Shown one piece after another: positions 16,413-24,358 of a DNA stretch of 64,000 nt. The position numbers and the translations under genes were made by a program. How positions within the stretch are numbered: the stretch's first letter is position 1; each line of letters starts with the position of its first letter. Origin of the DNA: an uncultured bacterium (GTDB lineage: Bacteria > Cyanobacteriota > Vampirovibrionia > Gastranaerophilales > Gastranaerophilaceae); the NCBI GenBank assembly GCA_902791985.1, contig CADAYD010000003.1, positions 1 to 64,000 on the forward strand. The letters are read 5' to 3'. The notes beneath the pieces are model-generated. The model saw only the letters and a program-made list of their open reading frames with translations. It made no database searches and was not told the DNA's origin.

Positions 16413-18437
16413 TTAGTACATCAAATCCCCTACACCAAATGTAAAGTATCCGTTTTTAGAACCATTACGTCCGGGATTTGTAAGCGGAATACCATAATCT
16501 ATAGACAACGGTCCCATTCCCGGAATAAATACTTTTAACCCGACACCTGCCGATACAGCATACATAGGTCTGTCATAAATTTTGTCTGATACCGTTGCAT
16601 TAAAGACCTTACCTGCATCAACCCACATCGTGAATCTCAAATTATTCAAGAACGCGATTCTTGTTCTATCCATAAACGGGATTGGAGTCGCAAATTCAGC
16701 AGATCCCATCACAAAGGCATTACCCGTACCTACTCCACTCATTTTGAAACCTCTGATAGAATAAGGTCCACCTAAACGATATGCCATAACTTCAGGAATA
16801 TGCCCATGTATAGCACCGCCCCCTTTAACAGATAAAGAGAACGAAGATTTTTTGGCAACAGGAATATACTGTTTAATCATACCCGTAAGCTTGCCATTTG
16901 TTTTATCAAAACCATTGATACCAATATTCTCATCAAATCTTAAACTTGCCATGGTACCATGTCTTGAAACCGTAGCAGAATCACGGGTATCATACATAAG
17001 AGCAGGGCTTAAAGATATAAACAAACCTCCCTCAAGCTGTTTTGCACGTTCAGAAAGTGGAATATTATATTGCTTATACAGATTTGCAATTCTTTTAGCG
17101 TCACCCTCTTTGACATTTATATTTTCTACCCCAAAACCGAATGAAGATGTAGCATGTCTATTTTTCTTCAATCGATGGGAAACAGTCATTTCACCGCCAA
17201 ATCGTTGTTCAATAGCCATAGGAACCTGATAAGAACCAAAATCCCTGAAGAATAATCTTGTGTTCAAAGAAGTATCGGAGTTAAAGAAATACGGTTTAAA
17301 GTAACTTAATTCTGCCTGCAAATTCATATGATTAACAACAGAATTATCATTCATAATTACTCCGGTGCCGGCCAAACCTGTCAAAGAAATTCTTTCAGCT
17401 CTGCCTCTGAAATTATTTTCCGAAATACCAACAGATCCAAAAAGCCCTGTAGCAGTGTCTAAACCGCCGCCAACAGATATGCTTGCCGTTCTTTGCTCTT
17501 TAATTTTTATTGTTATATCGTAGGCATCCGGCATATCTTCACTAGGTTCAATTTCTCTTGTAACATCTTTAAAAGCCTGAGTTGCATACAAACGAACCAA
17601 ATCTTCCTTTATCAAATTTTCGTTATAGACCATGCCCGGTTCTGTCAATATATTTCTGGCAACGACATAATCCTTTGTTTTTTCGTTGCCTTCAATCATA
17701 ATTTTATCGATAATACCTTCTTTTATCTCAATATTTATTGTCCCATCAGGGTCATCAGTAACAGAGGAAATTCGGGCTAATATGTAGCCTTTTTGCATAT
17801 ACAAATCTTGAATTTTTATAATAGACTCATTGATTTTAACAATATTTTGAGGCTTGCCTTTTAATTCTTCAAGATTTTCCAATATATCCGCAGTCGAAAT
17901 GACCGTATTCCCATCTATTGTAAAATCTTTAACAGGAAGATTTTCTTCAACAATAATTTTAATTGAAACCGTACCATCATCATTATAAGTAGGTACTGCT
18001 TTCATTCTTTCAGAAAAATATCCGGTTTCATATATGGTTTTTAAATCATCCTGCATGTCGGAGCGAGAATATCCTTCTCCGACTTTCATTTTCATTTGAG
18101 ACAAGAGTTCGTCTTTTGGAAGAGAATTTAATCCATAGAAATCAATACTTTTTATAGTTTTATTTTCTTTATCACTTACAATCGAATAAGAAGTATTCTC
18201 GGGCTGAGAATAAGCATCAACTGCAGGGGTCGATTCTATCGCAGGGGTAATCTGTTGCGGAGCAGTTGCAGCATTTGAAGCATCAAAAATAGTATTACTC
18301 GTGGCATTTTGCTTAATAGCATCCTCCGTAATACCCATGCTTGAGCCCCAAACATCGTCAATAGAAAATGCCGGCACTTGCGCCAGCGAAATCAATAATG
18401 TAGTTAATAATATCTTTTTCAATGAAATAATATTCAA
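16413..18437 (-). CDS. bamA: Outer-membrane assembly factor BamA (Omp85 family)
   Basis: BamA inserts beta-barrel proteins into the outer membrane. The 674-residue protein has a signal peptide (1-25), a low-complexity Ala/Thr/Pro segment, three or so POTRA domains (about 110-390, for example NLPVKDFTIDGNTVISTAD) and a C-terminal barrel from about 400, with RGFKMSGVGTGNAF (the conserved VRGF-type loop) and GPLSIDYGIPL. The last strand ends FTFGVGDLMY, not the canonical aromatic terminus. The number of POTRA domains is three, as in cyanobacteria, rather than five as in proteobacteria. It is followed by the Skp-like gene. Confidence 0.92.
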   Translation of the reverse strand: MNIISLKKILLTTLLISLAQVPAFSIDDVWGSSMGITEDAIKQNATSNTIFDASNAATAPQQITPAIESTPAVDAYSQPENTSYSIVSDKENKTIKSIDFYGLNSLPKDELLSQMKMKVGEGYSRSDMQDDLKTIYETGYFSERMKAVPTYNDDGTVSIKIIVEENLPVKDFTIDGNTVISTADILENLEELKGKPQNIVKINESIIKIQDLYMQKGYILARISSVTDDPDGTINIEIKEGIIDKIMIEGNEKTKDYVVARNILTEPGMVYNENLIKEDLVRLYATQAFKDVTREIEPSEDMPDAYDITIKIKEQRTASISVGGGLDTATGLFGSVGISENNFRGRAERISLTGLAGTGVIMNDNSVVNHMNLQAELSYFKPYFFNSDTSLNTRLFFRDFGSYQVPMAIEQRFGGEMTVSHRLKKNRHATSSFGFGVENINVKEGDAKRIANLYKQYNIPLSERAKQLEGGLFISLSPALMYDTRDSATVSRHGTMASLRFDENIGINGFDKTNGKLTGMIKQYIPVAKKSSFSLSVKGGGAIHGHIPEVMAYRLGGPYSIRGFKMSGVGTGNAFVMGSAEFATPIPFMDRTRIAFLNNLRFTMWVDAGKVFNATVSDKIYDRPMYAVSAGVGLKVFIPGMGPLSIDYGIPLTNPGRNGSKNGYFTFGVGDLMY

Positions 18438-18514
18438 AAATATTTCCTTAGACTATCACTTCTCTCCAATAAAATATTAGCATAAAATTATTAAAAAAGT
18501 AAAATATGTTACAT

Positions 18515-19327
18515 CTATTTACCAATTGAAATTTTGTAAACATTATTTTTATTAAATCCGTATAATTCTGACAAAATAACGGAAATATCTTTTGGTGTAA
18601 AACCTTTATCTCTTAACAATTTTACTTTCTTTTCAATCTCATATTCCTGAGATAAATTATTATTTGCAAAAACCATAACGACAAATTCCCCTCTGGGAGA
18701 CTCATTATTAAAATGTTCAATTATATTATCGACATTATCTACGATAATTTCTTCAAACATTTTTGTAAGTTCACGTCCGATTGCAATTTGAGCATTTGGG
18801 CGAATAGTTTTTATAATATTCAGAGTCTGCAAAACTCTGTTTGGAGATTCATAAAATACAAAATTTTTATCTTCATAATCTGTTACAAGTTTTTGTATTT
18901 TTTGTTCTGATTTTGGCAAGAAGCCTACAAAACTAAAATTTTCAACCTCTCTTGATATTTGGGATAAGAGAGTCACAACCGCATTTGCCCCTGGCAAAGC
19001 CGTAACACTAAAACCTCGCTTACGAAGTTCTTTTACAATTATGCTTCCGGGGTCACAAATTAACGGAGTCCCTGCATCAGATACGAGCGCCATTTTTTGA
19101 CCTGCTTCAAGGATTTTGACTATTTGTTCAACACGTTCTTTTTCATTATATTTGTGATAAGAAAGACATTTTGTGCGGATGTCATAATGATTAAGTAATT
19201 TTTGTGTAACCCTTGAATCTTCGCAAGCAATAATATCAACAGATTTCAAAACCTCTATCGCACGCAGTGTTATATCACTCAAATTCCCGATTGGAGTCGG
19301 TACAATATAAAAATCATATCCTTTCAT
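18515..19327 (-). CDS. rsmI: 16S rRNA (cytidine(1402)-2'-O)-methyltransferase
   Basis: RsmI adds a 2'-O-methyl group to C1402 in the decoding centre. The 270 residues show the tetrapyrrole-methylase-like SAM fold: IVPTPIGNLSDITLRA at the start, ACEDSRVTQKLL, SDAGTPLICDPG and ALPGANAVVTLLS. All are diagnostic of the RsmI family. The C-terminal KDISVILSELYGFNKNNVYK matches the helical tail of RsmI. It stands alone between bamA and the divergent gap gene. Confidence 0.95.
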   Translation of the reverse strand: MKGYDFYIVPTPIGNLSDITLRAIEVLKSVDIIACEDSRVTQKLLNHYDIRTKCLSYHKYNEKERVEQIVKILEAGQKMALVSDAGTPLICDPGSIIVKELRKRGFSVTALPGANAVVTLLSQISREVENFSFVGFLPKSEQKIQKLVTDYEDKNFVFYESPNRVLQTLNIIKTIRPNAQIAIGRELTKMFEEIIVDNVDNIIEHFNNESPRGEFVVMVFANNNLSQEYEIEKKVKLLRDKGFTPKDISVILSELYGFNKNNVYKISIGK

Positions 19328-19418
19328 AAATATATATTAGCATAAATATTAACATTATCTTAATTATTCTGACAGTAATTTTACTTGATTACTGTTTTTT
19401 TTTGTAATACCATCAACA

Positions 19419-19427
19419 TGTTATAGT
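19419..19427 (+). promoter_or_regulatory. Extended -10 promoter of gap
   Basis: TGTTATAGT fits the TGn-TATAAT pattern with one change. It lies about 28 bases before the gap start. No good -35 is seen at the standard distance. Confidence 0.45.
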
Positions 19428-19455
19428 AGTTACCAATTAAGAAGGAGAAAAAATT

Positions 19456-20460
19456 ATGGTAAACGTAGCAATTAACGGATTTGGCAGAATAGGTAGAAAT
19501 ACTTTAAGAGCTGCAATCAGAGAAGGTATTTTTGACAAAATCAATTATGTAGCAATCAATGACCCTGGTTTGAAACCGGAAGATGCTGCAAGAATTTTCA
19601 AATATGACTCAGTTATGGGTAAATTTGACGGAACAGTTGAAGCATACGAAGAAGGCATTATCGTTAACGGTAAGAAAATTAAATTCTTTGCAGAAAAAGA
19701 TCCCGCTCAACTTCCTTGGAAAGATTTAGGTGTTGAAGTTGTTGTTGAATCAACAGGTTTCTTTACAGATGCAACTAAAGCTCATGCTCACATTGATGCA
19801 GGTGCTAAAAAAGTTATCATTTCAGCTCCGGCTACAAACGAAGATATTACAATCGTTTTGGGCGTAAACGACAAAGAATACGATACAACAAAACACAACG
19901 TAATTTCTATGGCATCTTGTACTACAAACTGCTTAGCACCTGTTGCTAAAGTTATCGACGAAAAATTCGGTATCGTTAAAGGTTTGATGACAACTGTTCA
20001 CTCTTATACAGGTGACCAAAGAATCTTAGACGCAGGTCACAAAGATCCTCGTCGTGCAAGAGCTGGTGCATTGAACATCGTTCCTACAAAAACTGGGGCT
20101 GCTAAAGCAGTTGCATTAGTATTACCTCAATTAAAAGGTAAATTGGACGGTTTTGCTATGAGAGTTCCAACTCCTGACGTATCATTAGTTGACGTTGTAT
20201 TTGAACTTGCTAAAAACGTTACGGTTGAAGAAGTTAACGCAGCATTAAAAGCAGGTGCTGACGGACACGTTCTTTGCTATACGGAAGAACCGTTAGTATC
20301 TTCTGATTATGTTGGTACTTCTCAATCTTCAACAGTTGACGCCTTATTAACTCGTGTAATGGGTGGCAATCAAGTTAAAATCATTTCTTGGTACGATAAC
20401 GAAATGGGTTATTCAACAAGACTTGCTGAAACAACTTACATGGTTGCTTCTAAATTATAA
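19456..20460 (+). CDS. gap: Glyceraldehyde-3-phosphate dehydrogenase, type I
   Basis: This NAD(P)-linked enzyme oxidises glyceraldehyde 3-phosphate in glycolysis or runs in reverse in gluconeogenesis. The N terminus (VAINGFGRIGRNTLR) is the Rossmann nucleotide site and C155 in MASCTTNCLAP is the catalytic cysteine. Length 334 is normal. AAGAAGGAG precedes the ATG. Codon use is more GC-balanced and regular than in the neighbours, as expected for a highly expressed gene. It is a single-gene unit with its own promoter and terminator. Confidence 0.97.
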   Translation: MVNVAINGFGRIGRNTLRAAIREGIFDKINYVAINDPGLKPEDAARIFKYDSVMGKFDGTVEAYEEGIIVNGKKIKFFAEKDPAQLPWKDLGVEVVVESTGFFTDATKAHAHIDAGAKKVIISAPATNEDITIVLGVNDKEYDTTKHNVISMASCTTNCLAPVAKVIDEKFGIVKGLMTTVHSYTGDQRILDAGHKDPRRARAGALNIVPTKTGAAKAVALVLPQLKGKLDGFAMRVPTPDVSLVDVVFELAKNVTVEEVNAALKAGADGHVLCYTEEPLVSSDYVGTSQSSTVDALLTRVMGGNQVKIISWYDNEMGYSTRLAETTYMVASKL

Positions 20461-20492
20461 TGTGTTAGGGTTAAATCCCTAATTTACAATAA

Positions 20493-20526
20493 AACGGGCA
20501 TATCTTATGATATGTCCGTTTTTTAT
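20493..20526 (+). terminator. Terminator of gap
   Basis: The stem AACGGGCATATC (20493-20504) pairs with GATATGTCCGTT (20509-20520), with one G-U pair, followed by a run of T. A smaller inverted repeat, TTAGGG/CCCTAA, lies just upstream at about 20465-20482. Confidence 0.85.
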
Positions 20527-20550
20527 TTCTTAAACTTAAATGTTTTTAAT

Positions 20551-20820
20551 TTATGCATTCACATTCAATTTTAACATTGCAGCATCATCCATTGCTTGAT
20601 CAAAATATTCATCATAATCATGATAAATAAGTTGTGACATTGATTGCAGTGTTTTACCTAACATTTCATTTTGATTTTTTATAAGTTTTTCCTGATTAGC
20701 AGTAATTCTATCTTCCATTTCATACAAATCCTGCAAAGTTGCCACTCTGTCAGTATTAGTTTTGCGGGAATTATTAGAAGTAAAATTTGATTGTGCCAAT
20801 GAAACTGATTGTATATTCAT
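20551..20820 (-). CDS. Small unknown protein with N-terminal NFTS motif
   Basis: The 89-residue protein begins MNIQSVSLAQSNFTSNNSRK, carrying the tag-like motif NFTS at 12-15. The rest is a charged, probably coiled helix (LQDLYEMEDRITANQEKLIK) and an acidic tail. AAAGG precedes the ATG. It lies 13 bases after the gene at 20834, and both share the motif type, so they are probably one operon with a common job. No family recognised. Confidence 0.65.
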   Translation of the reverse strand: MNIQSVSLAQSNFTSNNSRKTNTDRVATLQDLYEMEDRITANQEKLIKNQNEMLGKTLQSMSQLIYHDYDEYFDQAMDDAAMLKLNVNA

Positions 20821-20833
20821 ATTTTGCCTTTCT

Positions 20834-21637
20834 TTATACTTTATCCGATTTTGTTAAATATTTTACCAAATCAAAATCCTTAAATTTATCACCTATACCT
20901 TCAAGAACTTTCGGGAGCATTTTCAATCTCGCTCTGACATCTTCTACATCTGCTTTAGAAGTCAGATAACCCAAAACATCTATTTCAAAAGTCTCAGGTC
21001 TTTTTTCAGTAAAAGGTACAACATCTCTGAATAAAGATGTAATTTTATCTGATTTGGTATCTTTATTTACCATTGATTTTATGAAACTCATAAAAGATTC
21101 TTGCTTTGACAAGTCCATTGTATATCCGCCGCTTAGAGTTTCTTTTGCAATATCAGGTACAACTTTTGTAGTTGCAGCCATTTGATGAGCAAGAGATTTA
21201 TCATTCAAAACTCCGCCGGACATTACATGTAATGCGTATTTTGAAGTCGTTGAATCCGTATTATTTATAATTGCATTTATTAAATCCATACCTTCAGGAT
21301 TTTCTTTTGATGCCTTTACCATTTGTGGGATAAGTTTTTCTCTGAGAGTTTTGGAATATGCTTTATCTACATTTGCTTCAACTTTAGTTAATAATGCGTG
21401 ATAACTGTTCAATTCCAAAGTATCACAAATTGTGCCCAAATCTTTTGGATTCAGAGTTTTTAATTCTTTTGCAAACTGTTTTACTTCAGGAATTTTATCC
21501 GCATAATAATCTATATTATCTTGTAATACATTATATGTTCGACGGTCAATATCTCTTTTTACCGCACCCATTTGAGAAAAGCCACCGGTAAACAGCCGTC
21601 TTACAGGTTCTTTTGGAACTGAATTAATTTTAAACAT
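20834..21637 (-). CDS. Unknown helical protein with N-terminal LFTGG motif
   Basis: The 267-residue protein has neither signal peptide nor membrane helix. The opening MFKINSVPKEPVRRLFTGG carries the tag-like motif FTG at 16-18. The body is a series of amphipathic helices with no motif I can name. AAGGAG lies just before the ATG. It is the first gene of a two-gene unit with the 89-residue protein. Confidence 0.65.
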   Translation of the reverse strand: MFKINSVPKEPVRRLFTGGFSQMGAVKRDIDRRTYNVLQDNIDYYADKIPEVKQFAKELKTLNPKDLGTICDTLELNSYHALLTKVEANVDKAYSKTLREKLIPQMVKASKENPEGMDLINAIINNTDSTTSKYALHVMSGGVLNDKSLAHQMAATTKVVPDIAKETLSGGYTMDLSKQESFMSFIKSMVNKDTKSDKITSLFRDVVPFTEKRPETFEIDVLGYLTSKADVEDVRARLKMLPKVLEGIGDKFKDFDLVKYLTKSDKV

Positions 21638-21707
21638 GGTTACTCCTTTTCGCTACTGATAATATCAGTAAAACCTGTAAAAAAAATTTTTGCGCAGGTT
21701 AAAATCG

Positions 21708-22766
21708 TTATTTTACAACTTTATTCAGACCATGGGGTTTATCAACATCTCTGTGGAGTTTTAGTGCAATTTCAAGTGCCAGAAGTTGAATTATTACCAA
21801 AATTCCAAAAGTTTTAATAATCGGCTTAGTGCAATCAATATTAAGATTATAAGTCGATTTAATCTGGTTTGTCCTGTTTCCTATTATACAAATTGGCGGT
21901 TTATAATTTTCTTTAATATTATTCAGATTCTTTACTGCGAAATAATTAAGTTCAGTGTTGGATATATAAATCATCGCACTCTTAGCATTATTCAATACAG
22001 CAACATGTCCGTGCATAAATTCACCTAAGATATATGAACAAGTATTGATATAAGAAGTTTCTTTGATTTTTAGCGAAGCCTCTTTAGCGAACGCATACAT
22101 TTCACCATCAGCACTCATCACAATACTTTTATATCGTGACAAAAACCTGGCAGCTTGCTTAATTTTCGAATGTAGTTTGTAAGCCATATTTATAACATCG
22201 GGGATATCATTTAAATCTCTTATTAAATCATTTACATTGATACCTTTATCTTGCGCAAGTTTCAAAACAAGCATTGTGCTGCACAAAAGCTGAGATGTAA
22301 AAGATTTTGTAGCCGCAATGCTTTTTTCCTCCCCTGCATGACAAGCAATATGATATTGAGAAGAATTCCAAATTGAAGAATTTTCTTTATTCGTTATACA
22401 AAGGGTCTTTACCCCAAGCTCTTTTGCCCTTAGCAACGCAGCATTCGTGTCTGTTGTTTCTCCTGATTGAGTAATAAAAACATACAAAATATCTTTACTG
22501 TCTGCAATTTTGGCTTGAAGTAAAAATTCACTTGAATAAATTGCTCTTGCTTCAATATCAGCAACCGAACCAAATAAACTTGCGCAATATCTTGCGCAGT
22601 GATAGGACGAACCGCTTGCTATTAAAAATACACGGTTTATATTTTGCGGTACATCAATATTTATCTGTCCGTCTTTTATGTAATCGTTTATAATTTGCTC
22701 ACTAATTTTACTCTGAGCAAATATTTCGATTTCCATTGACGATTTTTTGCGTTTAATTAATGGCAT
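21708..22766 (-). CDS. GlmS-like SIS sugar-phosphate isomerase without glutaminase domain
   Basis: The 352 residues match the isomerase half of glucosamine-6-phosphate synthase: two SIS domains with IASGSSYHCAR, ITQSGETTDTNAALL and AATKSFTSQL, then the catalytic LKIKETSYINTCSYILGEFM with HGHVAVL, and a C-terminal DKPHGLNKVVK. GlmS-type glutamate, lysine and histidine positions look kept. The N-terminal glutaminase that supplies ammonia is absent, so it may be a deaminase/deglycase of the AgaS/FrlB/GlmD kind or use free ammonia. It starts one base after the gatB stop, with AAGG inside the gatB end. Confidence 0.8.
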   Translation of the reverse strand: MPLIKRKKSSMEIEIFAQSKISEQIINDYIKDGQINIDVPQNINRVFLIASGSSYHCARYCASLFGSVADIEARAIYSSEFLLQAKIADSKDILYVFITQSGETTDTNAALLRAKELGVKTLCITNKENSSIWNSSQYHIACHAGEEKSIAATKSFTSQLLCSTMLVLKLAQDKGINVNDLIRDLNDIPDVINMAYKLHSKIKQAARFLSRYKSIVMSADGEMYAFAKEASLKIKETSYINTCSYILGEFMHGHVAVLNNAKSAMIYISNTELNYFAVKNLNNIKENYKPPICIIGNRTNQIKSTYNLNIDCTKPIIKTFGILVIIQLLALEIALKLHRDVDKPHGLNKVVK

Positions 22767-22767
22767 A

Positions 22768-24222
22768 CTAACCTTCCAAAAATTCTCTCACAAACTTATT
22801 GACAGTTTGCGGATTTGCTCTGCCTTTGGTTTCTTTCATAACCTGACCGACAAAGAAACCTAAAAGATTGGTTTTCCCATTTTTGTATGCTTCAACTTCA
22901 TTTGGATGTGCTTCAACGATACCTTTAACCATATCTTTAATAGCACTCTCATCGTTGATTTGGCTCAAGCCTTTTCTTTCAACGATAGCTGTTGCAGCTT
23001 CGCCTTTTGTAATCATATCTTCAACAAGAATTTGCTTACCGATATTATTTGATATTGTACCCTTTTCAATTAAAGCGATAAGTTCTGCCAAATTTTCAGG
23101 CGTCAATTTTGTTTCGTTTATTTCGACATGATTTTCTTTTAAATACGCTGCAATTTCGCCAGTCAAAAAATTTACCGCAGTTTTCGGGTTAGCACCGAGT
23201 TCAATAACTTTATCAAAGAACTTTGCAAGTTCCATTTGAGAAACAACAACATTTGCATCGTACTCGCTTAAACCTAACCCTTGATATCTTGCACGCTTTT
23301 GGTTGGGGAGTTCCGGCATTGTTGAACGGACTTTTTCAACCCATTCACAGGAAATCTCGAGCGGCATCAAATCAGGCTCAGGGAAGTAACGGTAATCGTT
23401 TGCATCTTCTTTACTTCTCATTGACTTTGTTTCACGCGTATCATCATTCCAAAGTCTTGTTTCTTGAACTACCTCACCACCTTCTTCAACAATTTCTATC
23501 TGGCGGTCGATTTCATATTCAAGTGCTCTTTCTAAAGCAGAGAACGAGTTAATATTTTTGATTTCCGCTCTTGTGCCAAATTCCTTTGAACCTTTCGGCA
23601 TAATAGAAATATTGGCATCACATCTCATAGAACCTTCTTCAAGGTTTCCGTCGCAAACTCCGGCATATCGAACAATGTCACGAAGTTCTTCCATATATGC
23701 TCTTGCTTCTTGAGGACTGCGCATATCCGGTTCTGATACAATTTCTAATAGCGGAGTGCCTGCCCTGTTTAAATCGACAAGTGAATAGATAGAACCTGCT
23801 AAACCATTTGCACCGGCGTGAACAAGTTTGCCTGCATCTTCTTCCAAATGTGCACGGGTAATTCCAATTCTTTTGCCGTTGATATCAATATGCCCGTTTA
23901 CGCAAATCGGTTCATCATATTGAGATATTTGATAACCTTTTGGTAAATCAGGATAAAAATACTGCTTTCTGTCAAATTTACAACGCGCAGGGATTTCGCA
24001 ATTAAGTGCCAAACCGGCCAAGATTCCCATATTAACAACTTCTTTATTCAATACAGGTAACACTCCCGGCATACCAAGCGTAATCGGACTGGTAAGGCTG
24101 TTTGGTTCCTGACCGAATTCATTTTTATCAGGTGCAAAAATCTTTGTTTTAGTTTTTAATTGTGCATGAACTTCAAGCCCTATAACAACTTCATATTTAT
24201 CTCTTAATTCTTGTTCTACCAT
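22768..24222 (-). CDS. gatB: Aspartyl/glutamyl-tRNA amidotransferase subunit B
   Basis: GatB is the kinase/transamidation subunit of GatCAB, which converts Glu-tRNA(Gln) and Asp-tRNA(Asn) to the amides. The start YEVVIGLEVHAQLKTKTKIF, the segment GSMRCDANISI and DYRYFPEPDLMPL are diagnostic. The C terminus is the YqeY-like tRNA-binding domain ending NPQTVNKFVREFLEG. The start at 24222 has AAGGAG 7 bases upstream. A longer frame to 24288 lacks a ribosome site. gatA and gatC are not in the window. Confidence 0.96.
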   Translation of the reverse strand: MVEQELRDKYEVVIGLEVHAQLKTKTKIFAPDKNEFGQEPNSLTSPITLGMPGVLPVLNKEVVNMGILAGLALNCEIPARCKFDRKQYFYPDLPKGYQISQYDEPICVNGHIDINGKRIGITRAHLEEDAGKLVHAGANGLAGSIYSLVDLNRAGTPLLEIVSEPDMRSPQEARAYMEELRDIVRYAGVCDGNLEEGSMRCDANISIMPKGSKEFGTRAEIKNINSFSALERALEYEIDRQIEIVEEGGEVVQETRLWNDDTRETKSMRSKEDANDYRYFPEPDLMPLEISCEWVEKVRSTMPELPNQKRARYQGLGLSEYDANVVVSQMELAKFFDKVIELGANPKTAVNFLTGEIAAYLKENHVEINETKLTPENLAELIALIEKGTISNNIGKQILVEDMITKGEAATAIVERKGLSQINDESAIKDMVKGIVEAHPNEVEAYKNGKTNLLGFFVGQVMKETKGRANPQTVNKFVREFLEG

Positions 24223-24358
24223 TTTTATCTCCTTATTTATTAAAATAATTCTAACATAAACAAGAAACGTAATCAGAGAACATAGCAATATAAAATAAGT
24301 TCTTTACAAAAATTAGTAAAAATCCGCTATTTTAAATTTCGCTTATCCACATTTAACA

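Noticed and set aside
24223-24288. Longer GatB with a hydrophobic start
   Set aside because: The conserved GatB start and a clear AAGGAG site lie at 24222.
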